Origin: JALGVA01 sp964617715
GTDB lineage: Bacteria > Armatimonadota > Zipacnadia > Zipacnadales > UBA5352
Assembly: GCA_964617715.1 (NCBI GenBank)
Contig: CAZTZN010000118.1
Location: 1-14,570, forward strand
Direction of reading: 5' to 3'
DNA length: 14,570 nt
The stretch's first letter is position 1; each line of letters opens with the position of its first letter. Below, piece after piece: positions 1-7,451 of this stretch. The translations under genes and the position numbers were made by a program. The notes beneath the pieces are model-generated. The model saw only the letters and a list, made by a program, of their open reading frames with translations. It was not told where the DNA came from and did no database searches.

Positions 1-1
1 G

Positions 2-196
2 TTCCTGGACATGCGCGAACAGCACGGCGAGCGCGCCGCTCTGGAAAAGGTGCGCGACAAGTTCCTCGGCGACCTGTGCGGCCCTGGCCGAGACAGATAC
101 TTCTATGCCGGGACCACGCACTATCCTCGAGAGGTCTGGCTCATTCTCGGCGTCTTCTACCCCCCAAAGGAACATCAAGTCCCGCTGTTCGAGTAA
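2..196 (+). CDS. C-terminal fragment of an unidentified protein
   Basis: An open frame enters from the left edge and ends at TAA (194-196), giving about 64 residues, so the start lies outside the window. Codon use is GC-rich like its neighbours. The end of the protein is conserved-looking: an aromatic, beta-rich stretch (YFYAGTTHY, then WLILGVFYPPK) leads to a terminal QVPLFE. The pentapeptide QVPLF fits the Q-x-x-L-F pattern by which many DNA-repair and replication proteins bind the bacterial beta sliding clamp, and such motifs are often C-terminal. That reading is an inference from five residues. I do not recognise the family. The gene converges on the ACT-domain gene with 74 bp between them. 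I am fairly sure it is coding and have no firm function. Confidence 0.55.
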   Translation, partial: FLDMREQHGERAALEKVRDKFLGDLCGPGRDRYFYAGTTHYPREVWLILGVFYPPKEHQVPLFE

Positions 197-213
197 GGCA
201 TCATGCGGGTGGA

Positions 214-241
214 CGAGGCCGACCTCACAGGGCCGGCCTCG
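214..241. terminator. Stem-loop between convergent genes
   Basis: An 8-bp perfect inverted repeat, CGAGGCCG (214-221) and CGGCCTCG (234-241), encloses a 12-base loop. It lies in the 74-bp gap between the plus-strand fragment ending at 196 and the minus-strand ACT gene ending at 271, where a bidirectional terminator would be expected. There is no T-run on either side, so it may stop transcription only weakly, or act with Rho. Confidence 0.35.
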
Positions 242-270
242 CGTGCGTTCTGTGGAAACGCGCCTCGGGG

Positions 271-723
271 CTACAGTCGGTAGACTTCCTCGGTCGGCAG
301 CACCTGTACGCCGCTGCGCTCAAGCAGCGCCAGCGTGGTGTCGATCATGTCGTCGTCCACCTTGAACAGCACCACCGCGTCCCCTGCAATGGTGATGAAG
401 AACGCGTACATGTACTCGACGTTGACGTTCTCCTCCTGAAGCTGCCCCAACACCGCCCCGAGGCCCCCCGGCCGGTCCGGGATGCGCAGCGCCAGCACGC
501 CCGTGCTGCCCACCGAGAACCCGGCGGCCTGCAGCACCTCCACGGCCTCATCCGGCCGATCCACGATCAGCCGCAGAATCCCGAAATCCGACGTGTCGGC
601 GATGCACAGCGCGCGGATGTTGATCTCCGCCCGTCCCAGCGTCTGACACACCTCCGCGAGCCGCCCCGACTTGTTCTCGAGGAAGACTGAGACCTGCTTG
701 CACAGAACCTCTCCGGCGGTCAT
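271..723 (-). CDS. Tandem ACT-domain protein
   Basis: A 150-residue protein made of two ACT domains and nothing else. The first spans about residues 9-70, with the typical NKSGRLAEVCQTLG ligand loop and helix. The second spans about 76-145, with IPDRPGGLGAVLGQL. ACT domains usually bind amino acids and regulate a partner enzyme. Stand-alone tandem-ACT proteins are often encoded beside PaaK and IorAB genes, as here, so it probably senses an aromatic amino acid or its acid; that role is inferred. It starts 3 nt after the ligase stop at 727, and its ribosome site GGGAGGAGG lies inside the end of the ligase gene, so the two are probably translated together. No DNA-binding or catalytic domain is visible. 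The protein is soluble and cytoplasmic. Confidence 0.85.
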   Translation of the reverse strand: MTAGEVLCKQVSVFLENKSGRLAEVCQTLGRAEINIRALCIADTSDFGILRLIVDRPDEAVEVLQAAGFSVGSTGVLALRIPDRPGGLGAVLGQLQEENVNVEYMYAFFITIAGDAVVLFKVDDDMIDTTLALLERSGVQVLPTEEVYRL

Positions 724-726
724 GGC

Positions 727-2031
727 TCACGCCTCCTCCCGCTTGTCGATTACGCGCTTGGCCTTGCCGATACTGCGCTCGATGCTCCTGGGCTCCACCA
801 GCTTCACGCCCACCCGGATCCCCAGCGCCGAGCTGAGCCGCTCGCGGATCCTGTCCTCGATCGCCTCGAGTTTGCGCACCTCATCCGAGAAGATCGCGGG
901 CGAGACCTCCACCTGGACCTCGAGATTGTCCAGATGCCCCTCACGGGTGAGCACAAGCTGGTAGTGCGGCTCGACCTCCTCGATCTTGAGCAGCTCCTCT
1001 TCGATCTGCGAGGGGAAGACGTTCACGCCGCGGATGATCAGCATGTCATCGGTGCGCCCGGTGACCCGCTCCATGCGCGGGTGAGTGCGCCCGCACTCGC
1101 AGGGTTCGTAGTCCAGCCGCGTGATGTCGCGCGTGCGGAAGCGGATGATGGGGAAGGCGCGCTTGGTGACACAGGTCAATACCAGCTCGCCCTTCTCGCC
1201 CGGCGGCAGTGGCTCGCCGGTGTCCGGATCGATGATCTCGGGGATGAAGTGGTCGTCGAAGACGTGCAGGCCAGCCTTGGCCTCGCACTCCCCGGCCACA
1301 CCCGGCCCGATGACCTCGGTCAGCCCGTAGATGTCGTGCGCCGACAACCCCAGGCGCTCCTCGATGCTTTCGCGCGCCCCCTCACTCCACGGCTCGGCGC
1401 CGAACAGCCCGGACTTGAGCCGCAACCGGCTCAGGTCGAAGCCGGTCTCTTCGGCGACGTCCACGATGGTCAGCGCGTACGAGGGGGTGCAACACAGGAT
1501 CGTGCTGCCCAGGTCCTCCATGAGCATGAGCTGGCGCTCGGTGTTGCCGCCCGAAGCGGGGATGACCAGGCAGCCCATGAGTTCGCCACCGTAGTGCAGC
1601 CCAAGCCCTCCGGTGAACAGGCCGTAACCGTAGGCGTTGTGCAACACGTCATGACTGGTGCCGCCGCCGCAGGCGATGGTGCGCGCGATGGTCTCCGCCC
1701 ACACGCTGTTGATGTCCTCGCGCGCGTAGCCCGCGATGATAGGCTTGCCGGTGGTGCCCGACGAGGCGTGAATGCGCACGCATTCCTCGGGCGGCACCGC
1801 GAACAGGCCGAAGGGGTAGGTGTCGCGCAGGTCGTCCTTGGTGGTGAAAGGCAGGTGGCGCAGGTCATCGAGGGATCTGATGTCGCCAGGCTCGATGCCT
1901 CTCTCGGCGAAGCGCTCGCGGTACCATGGCACGTTCACGTTCAGCCGCGCCACGGTCTCGCGCAGCCGCCGCACCTGCAACTGCGTGCGTTCCTCGGGAT
2001 CCATACACTCGTAATACGGGTCCCAGATCAT
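727..2031 (-). CDS. paaK: PaaK-family aryl-acid-CoA ligase (AMP-forming), copy 1
   Basis: A 434-residue adenylate-forming enzyme of the phenylacetate-CoA ligase family, which activates an aryl acid as an acyl-AMP and transfers it to CoA. The length is normal for PaaK. Visible motifs are the P-loop SSGTTGKP (residues 90-97), YGLTEVIGPG (235-244), RFRTRDI (297-303) followed by the CxCGRTH cluster (311-317), the hinge RTDDMLIIRGVNVFP (326-340), and the C-terminal SIGKAKRV (420-427), whose Lys423 is the expected catalytic lysine. The start at 2031 is chosen over an upstream in-frame ATG at 2097 because a perfect AAAGGAGG lies 9 nt before it and homology begins there. The gene is 172 bp downstream of iorB and nearly touches the ACT gene. 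The substrate is unknown; phenylacetate, indoleacetate or 4-hydroxyphenylacetate are plausible from the IorAB context. Confidence 0.92.
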   Translation of the reverse strand: MIWDPYYECMDPEERTQLQVRRLRETVARLNVNVPWYRERFAERGIEPGDIRSLDDLRHLPFTTKDDLRDTYPFGLFAVPPEECVRIHASSGTTGKPIIAGYAREDINSVWAETIARTIACGGGTSHDVLHNAYGYGLFTGGLGLHYGGELMGCLVIPASGGNTERQLMLMEDLGSTILCCTPSYALTIVDVAEETGFDLSRLRLKSGLFGAEPWSEGARESIEERLGLSAHDIYGLTEVIGPGVAGECEAKAGLHVFDDHFIPEIIDPDTGEPLPPGEKGELVLTCVTKRAFPIIRFRTRDITRLDYEPCECGRTHPRMERVTGRTDDMLIIRGVNVFPSQIEEELLKIEEVEPHYQLVLTREGHLDNLEVQVEVSPAIFSDEVRKLEAIEDRIRERLSSALGIRVGVKLVEPRSIERSIGKAKRVIDKREEA

Positions 2032-2040
2032 CTCATCGCG

Positions 2041-2048
2041 CCTCCTTT
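2041..2048 (-). promoter_or_regulatory. Ribosome binding site that fixes the copy-1 ligase start
   Basis: On the minus strand this reads AAAGGAGG, an almost full anti-16S match, 9 nt before the ATG at 2031. It excludes the longer in-frame start at 2097. A closer ATG (minus strand, 2036) meets TGA after two codons and is not a gene start. Confidence 0.8.
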
Positions 2049-2064
2049 GCTCGTCTGACAGCCC

Positions 2065-2084
2065 GTCGGTCGCTTGTCGTTGCC
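2065..2084 (-). promoter_or_regulatory. Shared two-block motif upstream of the copy-1 ligase
   Basis: Read on the minus strand, GGCAACGAC (2084-2076) is followed after 2 nt by GCGACCGAC (2073-2065), 34 bp before the ligase ATG. The same two 9-mers in the same order, with a 17-nt gap, lie upstream of the other PaaK gene (5986-6020). This could be an operator or promoter element common to both transcription units, or chance in GC-rich DNA. The 172-bp spacer (2032-2203) that holds it has no other gene and suggests a second promoter. Confidence 0.3.
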
Positions 2085-2203
2085 GTCCGCCGCACACAGA
2101 GCGCGGGCCTGCACGTGCCTGCCGCTACGGTCCGTGACGGCGGCGCCCTCGCCGCCCTGCCTGTGCCGGAGCACAGACCTCCAACTTGCCTGCCGTTGCC
2201 GCC

Positions 2204-2791
2204 CTAAGCCCCCGCCATCATCTGACGTCCGATCGCGAATGCCTTCAGGTTGACGGCCATCGCCTTGGGCTTGAGCACCCCGCGCAGCGCCTCGTCCCAG
2301 GCCGCGTCGGGCAGCTCCAGCAGCGTGGCCAGTGCCCCCAGCATCACCGTGTTGGCCGCACGCGGCTCGCCCAGCTCGATAGCCGTCGCCGCGGCGGGCA
2401 CCATCGTCACCCGCCGCCCGCTGGCGTGCAGGCGGCTGAGCACATCGTCCGGGTAGCTGAACTCGGGCAGGTTCACGGTCACCGGGACGATGCGCCACTC
2501 CTCCACCAGCACGCGCGCATCTGACGTGGTCTCGCCGATCTGTCGCAGGCCCTCGAGCGGCTCGAAGGCCAGCATGATGTCCGCCGCACCCTCAGGGATC
2601 AGCGGCGAGGCCACCGGCGCGTCGGCGCAGAAGCGCACGTAGCTGTTGACGCTCCCCCCGCGTTGGCTCATGCCGTGGACCTCGCTCTTCTTGACCTGCC
2701 AGCCCGCGATCCGGCACGCCTGCGCCAGCACCGTACTCGCGGTGATGATGCCCTGGCCGCCCACGCCGGTGAGCAGCACGTTGGTGACCAT
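2204..2791 (-). CDS. iorB: Indolepyruvate ferredoxin oxidoreductase, beta subunit
   Basis: A 195-residue protein of the pyruvate/ketoacid oxidoreductase gamma-domain type, the small subunit of IorAB. The complex oxidatively decarboxylates indolepyruvate and other aryl pyruvates to aryl-acetyl-CoA and passes two electrons to ferredoxin in the cytoplasm. Diagnostic motifs are GVGGQG (residues 9-14), near the N terminus, and SEVHGMSQRGGSV (36-48), characteristic of this subunit. The length is normal. The ATG at 2791 shares its A with the TGA stop of iorA (TGATG), a classic translational-coupling arrangement for subunits made in equal amounts. A GTG one codon upstream is also in frame, but the ATG overlap is the more natural start. 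Confidence 0.93.
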   Translation of the reverse strand: MVTNVLLTGVGGQGIITASTVLAQACRIAGWQVKKSEVHGMSQRGGSVNSYVRFCADAPVASPLIPEGAADIMLAFEPLEGLRQIGETTSDARVLVEEWRIVPVTVNLPEFSYPDDVLSRLHASGRRVTMVPAAATAIELGEPRAANTVMLGALATLLELPDAAWDEALRGVLKPKAMAVNLKAFAIGRQMMAGA

Positions 2792-4581
2792 CACGCATCA
2801 GCCTCGCTCTCGCCGTCGGCCGCCAGCTTCAGCGCGTTGACCGGGCAGACCTGCGCGCACATGGTGCAGCCGGTACACATCACTTCGTCGATCCGCGGGA
2901 TGGGCCGCTTCCCGCCGTCGTCGAAGGCCGACAGCGCCGGACAGCCGATGCGGATGCACCTTCCGCAGCGGGTACACAACTCCTCGTCGAGCACGGGTGC
3001 GGGGCCGTAGTCGGGCACCATCAGCGCACACTCACGCCGCGTGATCACCACCGAGGGCTCCGGCGAGGCCATCGCCTCACGCAGCGCCTGTTCAGTGGCC
3101 GCGATGTCGTAGGGATCGACCACGCGCACGTCCTCGATGCCGATCGCGCGAGAGAGCGCCTCGAAGTCCAGCGCGCGGCCGGGCATCCCCGACAGCGTCT
3201 CGCCCACACCCGGGTGCACCTGCCCGCCGGTCATCGCGGTGGTGCGGTTGTCGAGGATCACCACCGTGCTCACGCCCGCATTGTAGGCGATGTTGATCAG
3301 CCCGGTGATGCCCGAGTGCGTGAAGGTCGAGTCGCCGATCACCGCGACCACCGGGGCCTCGTGCCCGCGCACCTTCTGCATCCCATGAGCCTCATTGACA
3401 CCCGCGCCCATGCACAGGCAGGTGTGCAGGGCCTGCAGCGGCGGCAGCGTGCCCAGCGTGTAGCAGCCGATGTCGCCGGTAACATAGGCCTTGAGCGTGC
3501 GCAGCGCGGTGAACACGCCCCGATGCGGGCAGCCCGCGCACAGCGTCGGCGGCCGCGGCGGCAGATCCTCATCGACCGTGGCCTGCGGCGCCGGCTCGCC
3601 AGTGATCATCGCGTGTACGCGCCCCGGGGTCAGCTCGCCCAGCCGGAAGCGCTCGTCCACCGGCTCGACCACCACACCCAGCGCTCGGATCTGCTCGGTC
3701 AGGAACGGGTCCAGCTCCTCGACCACGAACAGGCGATCAACCTGTGCCGCGAATCGCCGGATGCGCTCGGGCGGCAGCGGCCAGACGATGCCCAGCTTCA
3801 GGAACGATGCCTCCGGGAAGGCCTCGCGCGCGTACTGGTACGCAACTCCCGACGCGATGATGCCCAGCGACCGGTCGCCCATCTCCTCGCGATTCAGGTC
3901 GCTCTCCTCGGTCAGCGCGACCAGCTCGGCGGTGCGCTCGGCCATGACCACGCGGCGCTCGCGCGCCCATGCCGGGATCATCACGTACTTGCGCGCGTTC
4001 GGCTCCAGCTCGGCGCGCAGCTCGACCTCCCGCCGCCCGCCGACCTCAACCAGCCCGTCGGAGTGGCAGATGCGCGTAACCGGGCGCACGATCACGGGAA
4101 CGTCGAAGCGCTCACTCAGCTCGAAGGCGCGCATGGTCAGGTCGCGCGCCTCCTGACTGTCGGCGGGCTCGAGCATCGGCACCTTGGCCGCGCGCGCGTA
4201 GTTGCGGTTGTCCTGCTCGTTCTGCGACGAGTGCATCGACGGGTCATCGGCGGAGATGATGACCAGCCCGCCCGCCACGCCGGTGTACGACAGGGTGAAC
4301 AGCGGGTCGGCGGCGACGTTCAGGCCCACGTGCTTCATGGTCACCAGGCTGCGCGCGCCCGCGATCGAGGCCCCCACCGCCGCCTCCAGCGCCACCTTCT
4401 CGTTCACGGACCACTCGACGTAGACCTCGCCCAGCTCCTTGAGCGCGGGGAGGATCTCCGACGAGGGCGTGCCGGGGTACCCGGAGCCGAAGCGCACGCC
4501 CGCCTCCCACGCCCCCCGCGCGATGGCCTCGTTGCCCGACAGCAGCAGTGTCCTCGATGGGTCTCTCGCAGTATCCGCCAT
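2791..4581 (-). CDS. iorA: Indolepyruvate ferredoxin oxidoreductase, alpha subunit
   Basis: A 596-residue, full-length large subunit carrying thiamine diphosphate and iron-sulfur clusters. The N-terminal domain opens with SGNEAIARGAWEAG and GYPGTPSSE (34-42). The central region has the CAGCPHRG motif (348-355) and GDIGCYTLG (369-377). The thiamine-binding segment begins GDSTFTHSGITG (416-427) and ends at DNRTTAMTGGQ (444-454). The C terminus holds two ferredoxin-like clusters: Cys536, 539, 542, 547 (CxxCxxCx4CP) and Cys569, 572, 575, 579 (CxxCxxCx3CP). The wider spacing in the first cluster is, as I recall, usual for this family. With IorB it makes aryl-acetyl-CoA and reduced ferredoxin from transaminated aromatic amino acids. 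It begins 8 nt after the upstream ligase stop at 4590; a GGGAG about 14 nt upstream is a weak ribosome site, so coupling to the ligase is likely. Confidence 0.95.
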   Translation of the reverse strand: MADTARDPSRTLLLSGNEAIARGAWEAGVRFGSGYPGTPSSEILPALKELGEVYVEWSVNEKVALEAAVGASIAGARSLVTMKHVGLNVAADPLFTLSYTGVAGGLVIISADDPSMHSSQNEQDNRNYARAAKVPMLEPADSQEARDLTMRAFELSERFDVPVIVRPVTRICHSDGLVEVGGRREVELRAELEPNARKYVMIPAWARERRVVMAERTAELVALTEESDLNREEMGDRSLGIIASGVAYQYAREAFPEASFLKLGIVWPLPPERIRRFAAQVDRLFVVEELDPFLTEQIRALGVVVEPVDERFRLGELTPGRVHAMITGEPAPQATVDEDLPPRPPTLCAGCPHRGVFTALRTLKAYVTGDIGCYTLGTLPPLQALHTCLCMGAGVNEAHGMQKVRGHEAPVVAVIGDSTFTHSGITGLINIAYNAGVSTVVILDNRTTAMTGGQVHPGVGETLSGMPGRALDFEALSRAIGIEDVRVVDPYDIAATEQALREAMASPEPSVVITRRECALMVPDYGPAPVLDEELCTRCGRCIRIGCPALSAFDDGGKRPIPRIDEVMCTGCTMCAQVCPVNALKLAADGESEADA

Positions 4582-4589
4582 GATATCGG

Positions 4590-5888
4590 TCAGCTCTCCC
4601 GGTTCCGCCGGTCAATCACGCGCACGGCCTTGCCTTCGCTGACCGGCAGTGCACCCGGCTCATGCAGCTCCACCTCGACCGCGAGGTCCAGCTCCGAGTG
4701 CAGGCGCCGACGGATGCGCTCGCGCAGCGCGTTGAGTTCGCGGACCTCGTCCACGAATGCGGCCTGTGTCAGCTCCACCGCAACGGTCATGCGGTCGAGG
4801 TCGGCCGGGCGGTCGAGGGTGATCACGTAGTTGCGGCCCACCTCATCGATGCCCAGGAGCGCGCGCTCCACCTGCATGGGGTAGACGTTGACGCCCCGGA
4901 CCACCAGCATGTCGTCGGTGCGGCCTTCGATGCGCGAAATGCGGACGTGCCGCGATCCGCACGGGCACTCGCCCTCGATGAGGTGTACGATGTCGCGGGT
5001 GCGGTAACGCAGCAGTGGCATGGCCTCGCGCCGCAGCGTGGTCAGCACCAGTTCCCCCGGCTCGCCCGGAGGCACCGGCTCGAAGCCCTCGGGGTCGAGG
5101 ATCTCCGCCAGATAATGGTCCTCGCACACGTGCAGCCCCTGCTGCTGTGCGCATTCCATGGCCACGCCCGGACCGCACATCTCCGACAGCCCGTAGCAGT
5201 TATGCACCTTCGCGCCGAAGCCGTCCTCGATGCGCCGGCGGAGCTGCTCGCTGTGCGGCTCGCCGCCGACGAAGATCACCCGCACGGCCAGGTCCTCGCG
5301 CGGGTCGATGCCCTCGCTCTCACACACGTGCAGCACGCGCAGGGCGTAGCTGGGAATGATGTGCAGCACACTCGACCCGAAGCCCTGCATGAGGTGCATC
5401 TGCCGCTCGGTGTTGCCCGAGCCGGCCGGGATGGTCATGCAGCCGATGAGTTCGCCGGCGTAGTGGAAGCCCAGGCCGCCGGTGAACAGCCCGTAGCCCA
5501 TCATGTTCTGGAAGACATCGTCCGCGGTGACGCCCGCGGCGAGCATCCCGCGCGCCACGCACTGCGCCCACCGCTCCAGATCGCCGCGCGTGTGGTAGAC
5601 GGCCGTCGCCAGCCCGGTAGTCCCCGAAGAGTAGTGCATACGCACTACGTCACGCCGGGGCACCGCCAGATAGCCCCAGGGCATTCCCGCGCGCAGATCA
5701 TCCTTGCTGGTGAGCGGCAGTCGGCGCACATCCTCAGGGCGGCGAATGTCTTCCGGCGAGATGCCCGCCAGCCGATCGGCGTACGCGGGCGCCCTCCGCG
5801 CGCGTTCCAGCGTCTCGCGCAGCAACCGCACCTGCAGGGCGTCGATCTCGTCCCGGCTCAGCGATACGGCGTCGTCACGGTATGTCAT
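4590..5888 (-). CDS. PaaK-family aryl-acid-CoA ligase, copy 2 with altered P-loop
   Basis: A 432-residue homologue of the copy-1 ligase and first gene of the iorAB cluster. It keeps YGLSEMCGPG (232-241), RYRTRDI (294-300), the CPCGSRH cluster (308-314), the hinge RTDDMLVVRGVNVYP (323-337) and the C-terminal SEGKAVRV (417-424), with Lys420 as the likely catalytic lysine. The P-loop reads SSGTTGLAT (87-95) instead of SSGTTGKP, so the usual Lys-Pro pair is lost although the Ser/Thr/Gly core remains. This may change ATP handling or simply be tolerated, since the C-terminal lysine is intact. The start at 5888 is preceded by AAAGG at 8 nt; in-frame starts further upstream to 6080 cover sequence without family resemblance. 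A GTG one codon upstream is an alternative start. It probably acts on an aryl acid different from that of copy 1; the substrate cannot be read from the sequence. Confidence 0.9.
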   Translation of the reverse strand: MTYRDDAVSLSRDEIDALQVRLLRETLERARRAPAYADRLAGISPEDIRRPEDVRRLPLTSKDDLRAGMPWGYLAVPRRDVVRMHYSSGTTGLATAVYHTRGDLERWAQCVARGMLAAGVTADDVFQNMMGYGLFTGGLGFHYAGELIGCMTIPAGSGNTERQMHLMQGFGSSVLHIIPSYALRVLHVCESEGIDPREDLAVRVIFVGGEPHSEQLRRRIEDGFGAKVHNCYGLSEMCGPGVAMECAQQQGLHVCEDHYLAEILDPEGFEPVPPGEPGELVLTTLRREAMPLLRYRTRDIVHLIEGECPCGSRHVRISRIEGRTDDMLVVRGVNVYPMQVERALLGIDEVGRNYVITLDRPADLDRMTVAVELTQAAFVDEVRELNALRERIRRRLHSELDLAVEVELHEPGALPVSEGKAVRVIDRRNRES

Positions 5889-5985
5889 CACATACGCCTT
5901 TCGGTCGGTGGTGTGCGTGCCCGACTGTCGTGGAGTGCGCCTATTCGACCCGGGCGTCCCCGCGACCTTCCAGTGACAGGCGACG

Positions 5986-6020
5986 GTCGGTCGCGAGCGC
6001 AGTCGCGCCCGGTCGTTGCC
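5986..6020 (-). promoter_or_regulatory. Shared two-block motif in the divergent promoter region
   Basis: The minus strand reads GGCAACGAC (6020-6012), 17 nt, then GCGACCGAC (5994-5986), the same ordered pair found at 2065-2084 before the other ligase gene. It lies 98 bp before the copy-2 ligase start in the 226-bp gap (5889-6114) between that gene and the divergent UroD-like gene, so it could serve either direction. I see no convincing -35/-10 pair in the gap. Confidence 0.3.
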
Positions 6021-6114
6021 AGCCGGCACGGTGTCGGCGGGCACAAAGGAGGTGCCTTCGCCTTTCCACCGAACTGTCAAGTGAGTGTCCCGGGCCCGTC
6101 ACAGGGGGACCGCC

Positions 6115-7302
6115 ATGACCCATCGCGAGAGAATCCTGGCCGCCATCCGCGCCGAGCCGGTGGACCAGGTCCCGTGGGTACCCCGGCTCGACCTGTGGTT
6201 CAAGGCCAACCGCTTCCGCGGCACACTGCCGCGCGCGTGGTCGGACATGCCGCTGTGGGGCATCCTGCGCATCCTTGGCGTGGGTCGGCACGAGGTCATC
6301 CCCGACTTCCTCGACGTCGAGCACCCCGACGAGATCGCCGATCAGTCGCTGGGCCTGGCGCATGTACGCAACCAGCCTTACCGCCTGCGCTTCCGCGAGA
6401 CCGAGCGCGTCGTGAGGCGCATCGGCGGCACCTACCACATTGAGTACCGCACGCCCGTGGGCACCCTGACGACCAAGCTGCTGCACACTCCGCAGATGCG
6501 CCGCGACGGTGTCACGCTGCTGCACTGCTCGGAGCGGGCGGTCAAGTCCCCGGCCGACTACGAGGTCATCGGCTTCATCTTCGAGGACCTGCAGATCGAG
6601 CCCGGCGGCCGCTATGCTGACTTCCAGGCGGAGGTCGGCGACGACGGAGTCGCGGTCGCCTTCGCCAACGTCGCCGCCTCGCCCGTGCACCATCTGCTCA
6701 AGGAACTCGTCCCCTACGACGAGTTCTTCTTCAACCTGCACGATCACCCTGAGCTGATCGCCGCCACGGCCGCGCGCATGGAGGGCTACTTCCGCCAGGT
6801 GGTCGAGGCCTGCGCGCGCAGCTCAGCCGAGGTGGTCCTGCTGGGCGCGAACTATGATGTGATGCTGACGCCGCCGCCGCTGTTCGCCGAGCACATCGCG
6901 CCCTTCCTGACCTGGGCCACCCAGCGCCTGCACGCCGCGGGGAAGCTGGTCGCCACACATACCGATGGCGAGAACGAGGGGCTGCTCGACCTCTACGTGC
7001 AGTGTGGCATCGACCTTGCCGACTCGGTGTGTCCGGCGCCGATGACCCGGCTGTCGCTGGCCGACTACCGCGCTGCCTTCGGCACGCATCCGGCCATCTG
7101 GGGCGGCATCTGCTCGTCGAGCGTGCTGGAGAGCAGCTTCAGCGAGGACGACTTCGACGATCACCTCGAGCAGGTCATTGCGGCCACGGCGCCGGACCAC
7201 TACCGCGGGATTATCTACTCGATCGCCGACACCACCCCACCCGACGCATCACTCGACCGCCTCCGCTACATCGGCGACCGCCTGGCGGAGATCGAGCCCT
7301 GA
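6115..7302 (+). CDS. UroD-fold (uroporphyrinogen decarboxylase / methyltransferase-like) protein
   Basis: A 395-residue protein whose start, MTHRERILAAIRAEPVDQVPW, is the typical opening of UroD-superfamily proteins of the MtaA/CmuA methyltransferase side. Other typical stretches are GANYDVMLTPPPLFAEHIAPF (245-265), where the fold places a substrate or cofactor loop, THTDGEN (281-287), DSVCPAPM (303-310) and WGGI (329-332). Corrinoid methyltransferases of this fold bind zinc through a His-x-Cys plus a distant Cys. Here the equivalent position seems to be His282-Thr-Asp, so zinc thiol or thioether chemistry is doubtful. It is not a haem-pathway HemE: the length and motifs differ and no haem genes are nearby. 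The start at 6115 is favoured by AGGGGGA (6103-6109), 5 nt upstream, over an in-frame ATG at 6085. The gene is divergent from the ligase cluster, so a shared function is uncertain. Confidence 0.8.
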   Translation: MTHRERILAAIRAEPVDQVPWVPRLDLWFKANRFRGTLPRAWSDMPLWGILRILGVGRHEVIPDFLDVEHPDEIADQSLGLAHVRNQPYRLRFRETERVVRRIGGTYHIEYRTPVGTLTTKLLHTPQMRRDGVTLLHCSERAVKSPADYEVIGFIFEDLQIEPGGRYADFQAEVGDDGVAVAFANVAASPVHHLLKELVPYDEFFFNLHDHPELIAATAARMEGYFRQVVEACARSSAEVVLLGANYDVMLTPPPLFAEHIAPFLTWATQRLHAAGKLVATHTDGENEGLLDLYVQCGIDLADSVCPAPMTRLSLADYRAAFGTHPAIWGGICSSSVLESSFSEDDFDDHLEQVIAATAPDHYRGIIYSIADTTPPDASLDRLRYIGDRLAEIEP

Positions 7303-7390
7303 GCCCGAGTGAACCAGCGGCGGATTGCGCCGAGCGCCTGCGATGGTTGCTCTCTTCGGTGTTCGTCGCTCGCGAATCCGGTTTCCGTTT

Positions 7391-7414
7391 GGGGCCCGGC
7401 CCCGGGGGTATATT
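7391..7414 (+). promoter_or_regulatory. Possible promoter of the coiled-coil/NfeD/flotillin unit
   Basis: TATATT (7409-7414) matches the -10 consensus at five of six bases and is an AT-rich island in GC-rich DNA, 38 nt before the ATG at 7452. No good -35 is seen at 16-18 nt. The spacer contains a GC-rich inverted repeat, GGGGC (7391-7395) and GCCCC (7399-7403), which could instead belong to a weak terminator for the UroD-like gene. The rest of the 149-bp gap (7303-7451) shows nothing else. Confidence 0.35.
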
Positions 7415-7451
7415 CTTCATAGAGGCCCGATAAGAGGGTGTACAGCCGAAT

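Noticed and set aside
6045..6065. Very strong ribosome-site-like AAAGGAGGTG with a small AAAGG/CCTTT inverted repeat
   Set aside because: No start codon with a following open frame lies at a suitable distance. The UroD-like gene has its own site 5 nt before its ATG. A leader element is possible but unsupported.
3214..6443. Long plus-strand open frames opposite iorA and the copy-2 ligase (3214-4830, 4662-6443)
   Set aside because: The His/Arg/Ala-rich translations have no domain signal. The opposite strand encodes full, motif-complete enzymes.
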